A DNA stretch of 62,970 nucleotides, taken from JBJHBP01 sp050485685 (GTDB lineage Bacteria; Pseudomonadota; Gammaproteobacteria; Steroidobacterales; Rariloculaceae). The stretch is taken from assembly GCA_050485685.1 (NCBI GenBank), contig JBJHBW010000018.1, forward strand, positions 1 through 62,970, read 5' to 3'. Below the pieces are notes generated by a model. The model saw nothing but the letters and a program-made list of their open reading frames with translations, did no database searches and was not told the origin of the DNA. The position numbers and the translations under genes were made by a program. Shown in pieces: positions 61,716-62,970 of the stretch; within the stretch, counting starts at the first letter, position 1, and every line of letters begins with the position of its first letter.

Positions 61716-62014
61716 GCGTCGCCCTCTTCCGCACGTTGCTCGTGCAGTGCACGGCGCGCAATCAGATGACAGGAGAAACTTGCCGCCAGCAACGCCAGCA
61801 GCCAGACCAGCGCGAGCTTCATTGCAACGAACAAGCTGCCGGAGAGAATAGCCAGGCCCGCGCAGATGAACCCGAGTCCGAGGTTGTCCGCCTTGGTCAC
61901 CGCATGCAGGCGGGTGAACACGTCCGGAAAGCGGATGATGCCCACCGTGCCGGAGAGAAAGAACACCGCGCCTACACCCAGCAGCATCACCGCCATCGCG
62001 TTCAGCGCGATCAT
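61712..62014 (-). CDS. mnhG: Mrp-type antiporter subunit G
   Basis: 100 residues, three membrane segments. GIIRFPDVFTRLHAVTKADN is the near-invariant MnhG/MrpG motif. Overlaps both neighbours by four bases, so it is translated in series with mnhF and the DEB fusion. Confidence 0.95.
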   Translation of the reverse strand: MIALNAMAVMLLGVGAVFFLSGTVGIIRFPDVFTRLHAVTKADNLGLGFICAGLAILSGSLFVAMKLALVWLLALLAASFSCHLIARRALHEQRAEEGDA

Positions 62015-62277
62015 TCCCTCTCCTCCGGACGCAATGGCAGATTCACGAACGCCACAGTGATCAGTGTCGCCAGCAGCACAAACAGCAGCGCAACATCACG
62101 CAGCGGACCTATTTGCATCGCTTCCGCCAGCAGCAACAGGATCGCCACGGTCGTCGTACCGAATAACTGCGCCGCCATGATGCGGTCACCGGCCGTCGGC
62201 CCCCAGTACACCCGCAACATCCCGACCGCGAGATTCAGAAGCAAAAACAATGATATACCGACCATGAGCCAGTTCAC
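62011..62277 (-). CDS. mnhF: Mrp-type antiporter subunit F
   Basis: 88 residues, three membrane segments, with RVYWGPTAGDRIMAAQLFGT, the family motif, and RDVALLFVLLATLITVAFV. ATG overlaps the mnhE stop. Confidence 0.95.
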   Translation of the reverse strand: MNWLMVGISLFLLLNLAVGMLRVYWGPTAGDRIMAAQLFGTTTVAILLLLAEAMQIGPLRDVALLFVLLATLITVAFVNLPLRPEERE

Positions 62278-62786
62278 GCCGCTTGCTCCACATTCTCGCC
62301 GGGAGCGAAAAGTGCCTCGACCCGCGCTTCCAGCAGATCGATCTCACGCTCCATTTCCGGCGACAGCAGATGCAGTACCAGCTCGTCACCGGTCACATCC
62401 GCAGTCAGCGTGCCGGGCATCAGACTGATCACGCTGACCAGCAATGTTCGTGGCTGACCCTGTTCTATTCGCAAACGCCGACGGATCACTACCGGCGTTA
62501 TGGGCATGCGGCGCCGCATCGCGCGCCAGGCCACATCGATGCCACCACGCAACGAACCGCGCAGGAAATGCACGAGAAAGCGCGCGAGTTCCAGCGGACG
62601 CCAGCGATGTATGCGCTCGGGCCCGTAATACATGCCGGCAACGACTGCGGCACCGACGATCAGCAGCATTGCCGCATCGAAAGCGCGACCTTCCGTGAGT
62701 ACCAGCCACAACGCGACCGTGATCACCGCAAGACGCAGTATCGATCGCAATCTCGGCCGTCCGATCAGCCAGCCACGAAAACGCAC
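62274..62786 (-). CDS. mnhE: Mrp-type antiporter subunit E
   Basis: 170 residues from the GTG at 62786, five bases after GGAGGA; an extension to 62876 would run through the terminator of the next gene and is rejected. LARFLVHFLRGSLRGGIDVAWRAM and SVISLMPGTLTADVTGDELVLHLL are MnhE hallmarks. First gene of the eight-gene operon E-F-G-(DEB)-C-D-D-D. CTATGCT about 35 bases before the start is a weak -10 candidate. Confidence 0.94.
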   Translation of the reverse strand: MRFRGWLIGRPRLRSILRLAVITVALWLVLTEGRAFDAAMLLIVGAAVVAGMYYGPERIHRWRPLELARFLVHFLRGSLRGGIDVAWRAMRRRMPITPVVIRRRLRIEQGQPRTLLVSVISLMPGTLTADVTGDELVLHLLSPEMEREIDLLEARVEALFAPGENVEQAA

Positions 62787-62841
62787 CGTGCTCCTCCACC
62801 GTAAGCGAGACAGAGCCACAGCATAGCGCACGAAATTCAGC

Positions 62842-62874
62842 AAAAAAAAAGGCGGCGGGTTTGCACCCGCCGCC
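62842..62874 (-). terminator. Strong Rho-independent terminator after the outer-membrane receptor gene
   Basis: GGCGGCGGGT (62851-62860) pairs perfectly with ACCCGCCGCC (62865-62874) over a 4-base loop. On the minus strand it is followed by nine Ts. It ends transcription coming from the right-hand gene, just ahead of mnhE. Confidence 0.93.
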
Positions 62875-62881
62875 AATGTTT

Positions 62882-62897
62882 CAAGCCTTCAGGCTTG
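62882..62897. other. Second small hairpin in the receptor 3' UTR
   Basis: CAAGCC (62882-62887), a TTCA loop and GGCTTG form a 6-bp stem between the receptor stop codon and the terminator. It may protect the 3' end of the mRNA. Confidence 0.5.
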
Positions 62898-62904
62898 TGT
62901 TTTC

Positions 62905-62970
62905 CTAAAAGTCCATGCTCATGCTGATGAAGCCCCGACGACCCAGCGGATCGTAGGTGCCACCACCGGC
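62905..62970 (-). CDS. C-terminus of an outer-membrane receptor (TonB-dependent type)
   Basis: Only the last 21 codons are in the window, ending GRRGFISMSMDF and TAG at 62905. A final Phe with alternating hydrophobic residues, together with TYDPLGRRGF, is the usual C-terminal strand of TonB-dependent receptors. Ligand unknown. Followed by two hairpins, of which one is a strong terminator. Confidence 0.7.
   Translation of the reverse strand, partial: AGGGTYDPLGRRGFISMSMDF

Noticed and set aside
62787..62876. N-terminal extension of mnhE
   Set aside because: It would pass through the strong terminator of the receptor gene; GTG at 62786 has an excellent ribosome site.
1..62970. tRNA, rRNA, insertion sequences, integrase or attachment sites
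   Set aside because: None was recognised; no transposase or integrase-like protein is among the translated frames.

Overview
The window is a 63 kb piece of a GC-rich bacterial chromosome, densely packed with short gaps, frequent 4-base stop/start overlaps and several GTG/TTG starts. Gene content (bacterioferritin with Bfd, class I photolyase, LdtD, CopABCD, MscS, REC-EAL and GGDEF proteins, TonB-type outer membrane proteins) points to a Gram-negative, aerobic, environmental proteobacterium, most likely a gammaproteobacterium. The family cannot be fixed from sequence alone. I see no rRNA, tRNA, CRISPR array, insertion sequence or prophage.

Region 1 (1-8.7 kb): the 3' end of bfd facing bfr; a three-gene 2-oxoacid dehydrogenase operon (E1 alpha, E1 beta, E2); an MFS transporter, a photolyase and a GlxA-type AraC regulator on the minus strand, divergent from an OsmC-like protein. 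Region 2 (8.8-14.6 kb): arginase and ornithine aminotransferase (arginine to glutamate semialdehyde), an SDR protein without the canonical catalytic Tyr/Lys, and a TetR regulator divergent from a two-subunit aconitase-X enzyme. Region 3 (14.6-24.6 kb): a Tat-exported MepK-like peptidase and an L,D-transpeptidase that start on the same CATG on opposite strands, an exported bifunctional-nuclease/PDZ protein, an AbgT-type transporter beside an exported amidohydrolase, a secreted unknown protein, and a large FtsX-type permease.

Region 4 (24.8-36.5 kb) is a second-messenger neighbourhood: a Crp/Fnr regulator with a preserved cyclic-nucleotide pocket, a CHASE2 adenylate cyclase, and, divergent from the cyclase, an 1130-residue exported protein joining FecR, TPR and an outer-membrane beta-barrel. 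A MarR regulator, a hybrid histidine kinase with a REC-EAL phosphodiesterase, and a divergent GAF-GGDEF cyclase follow. The FecR-TPR-barrel/CHASE2 cyclase/Crp set is my best candidate for an undescribed system, an envelope-to-cAMP relay.

Region 5 (36.5-44.8 kb): a DUF6152 protein, an MscS channel, two related exported proteins flanking an exported metallo-beta-lactamase-fold hydrolase, a phage-type small protein, an SLC13 carrier and a LigM-like O-demethylase. Region 6 (45-51 kb): copDCBA, a His/Cys-rich protein and an encapsulin with its ferritin-like cargo, all on the minus strand. Region 7 (52-63 kb): an ACP-acyl-AMP ligase-PlsC fusion overlapping a glyoxalase-II-like gene, then an eight-gene Mrp/Mbh-type cation/proton antiporter operon with three NuoL/M/N-like subunits, one lacking the TM5 glutamate. 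The window ends in the 3' tip of an outer-membrane receptor gene with a strong terminator.
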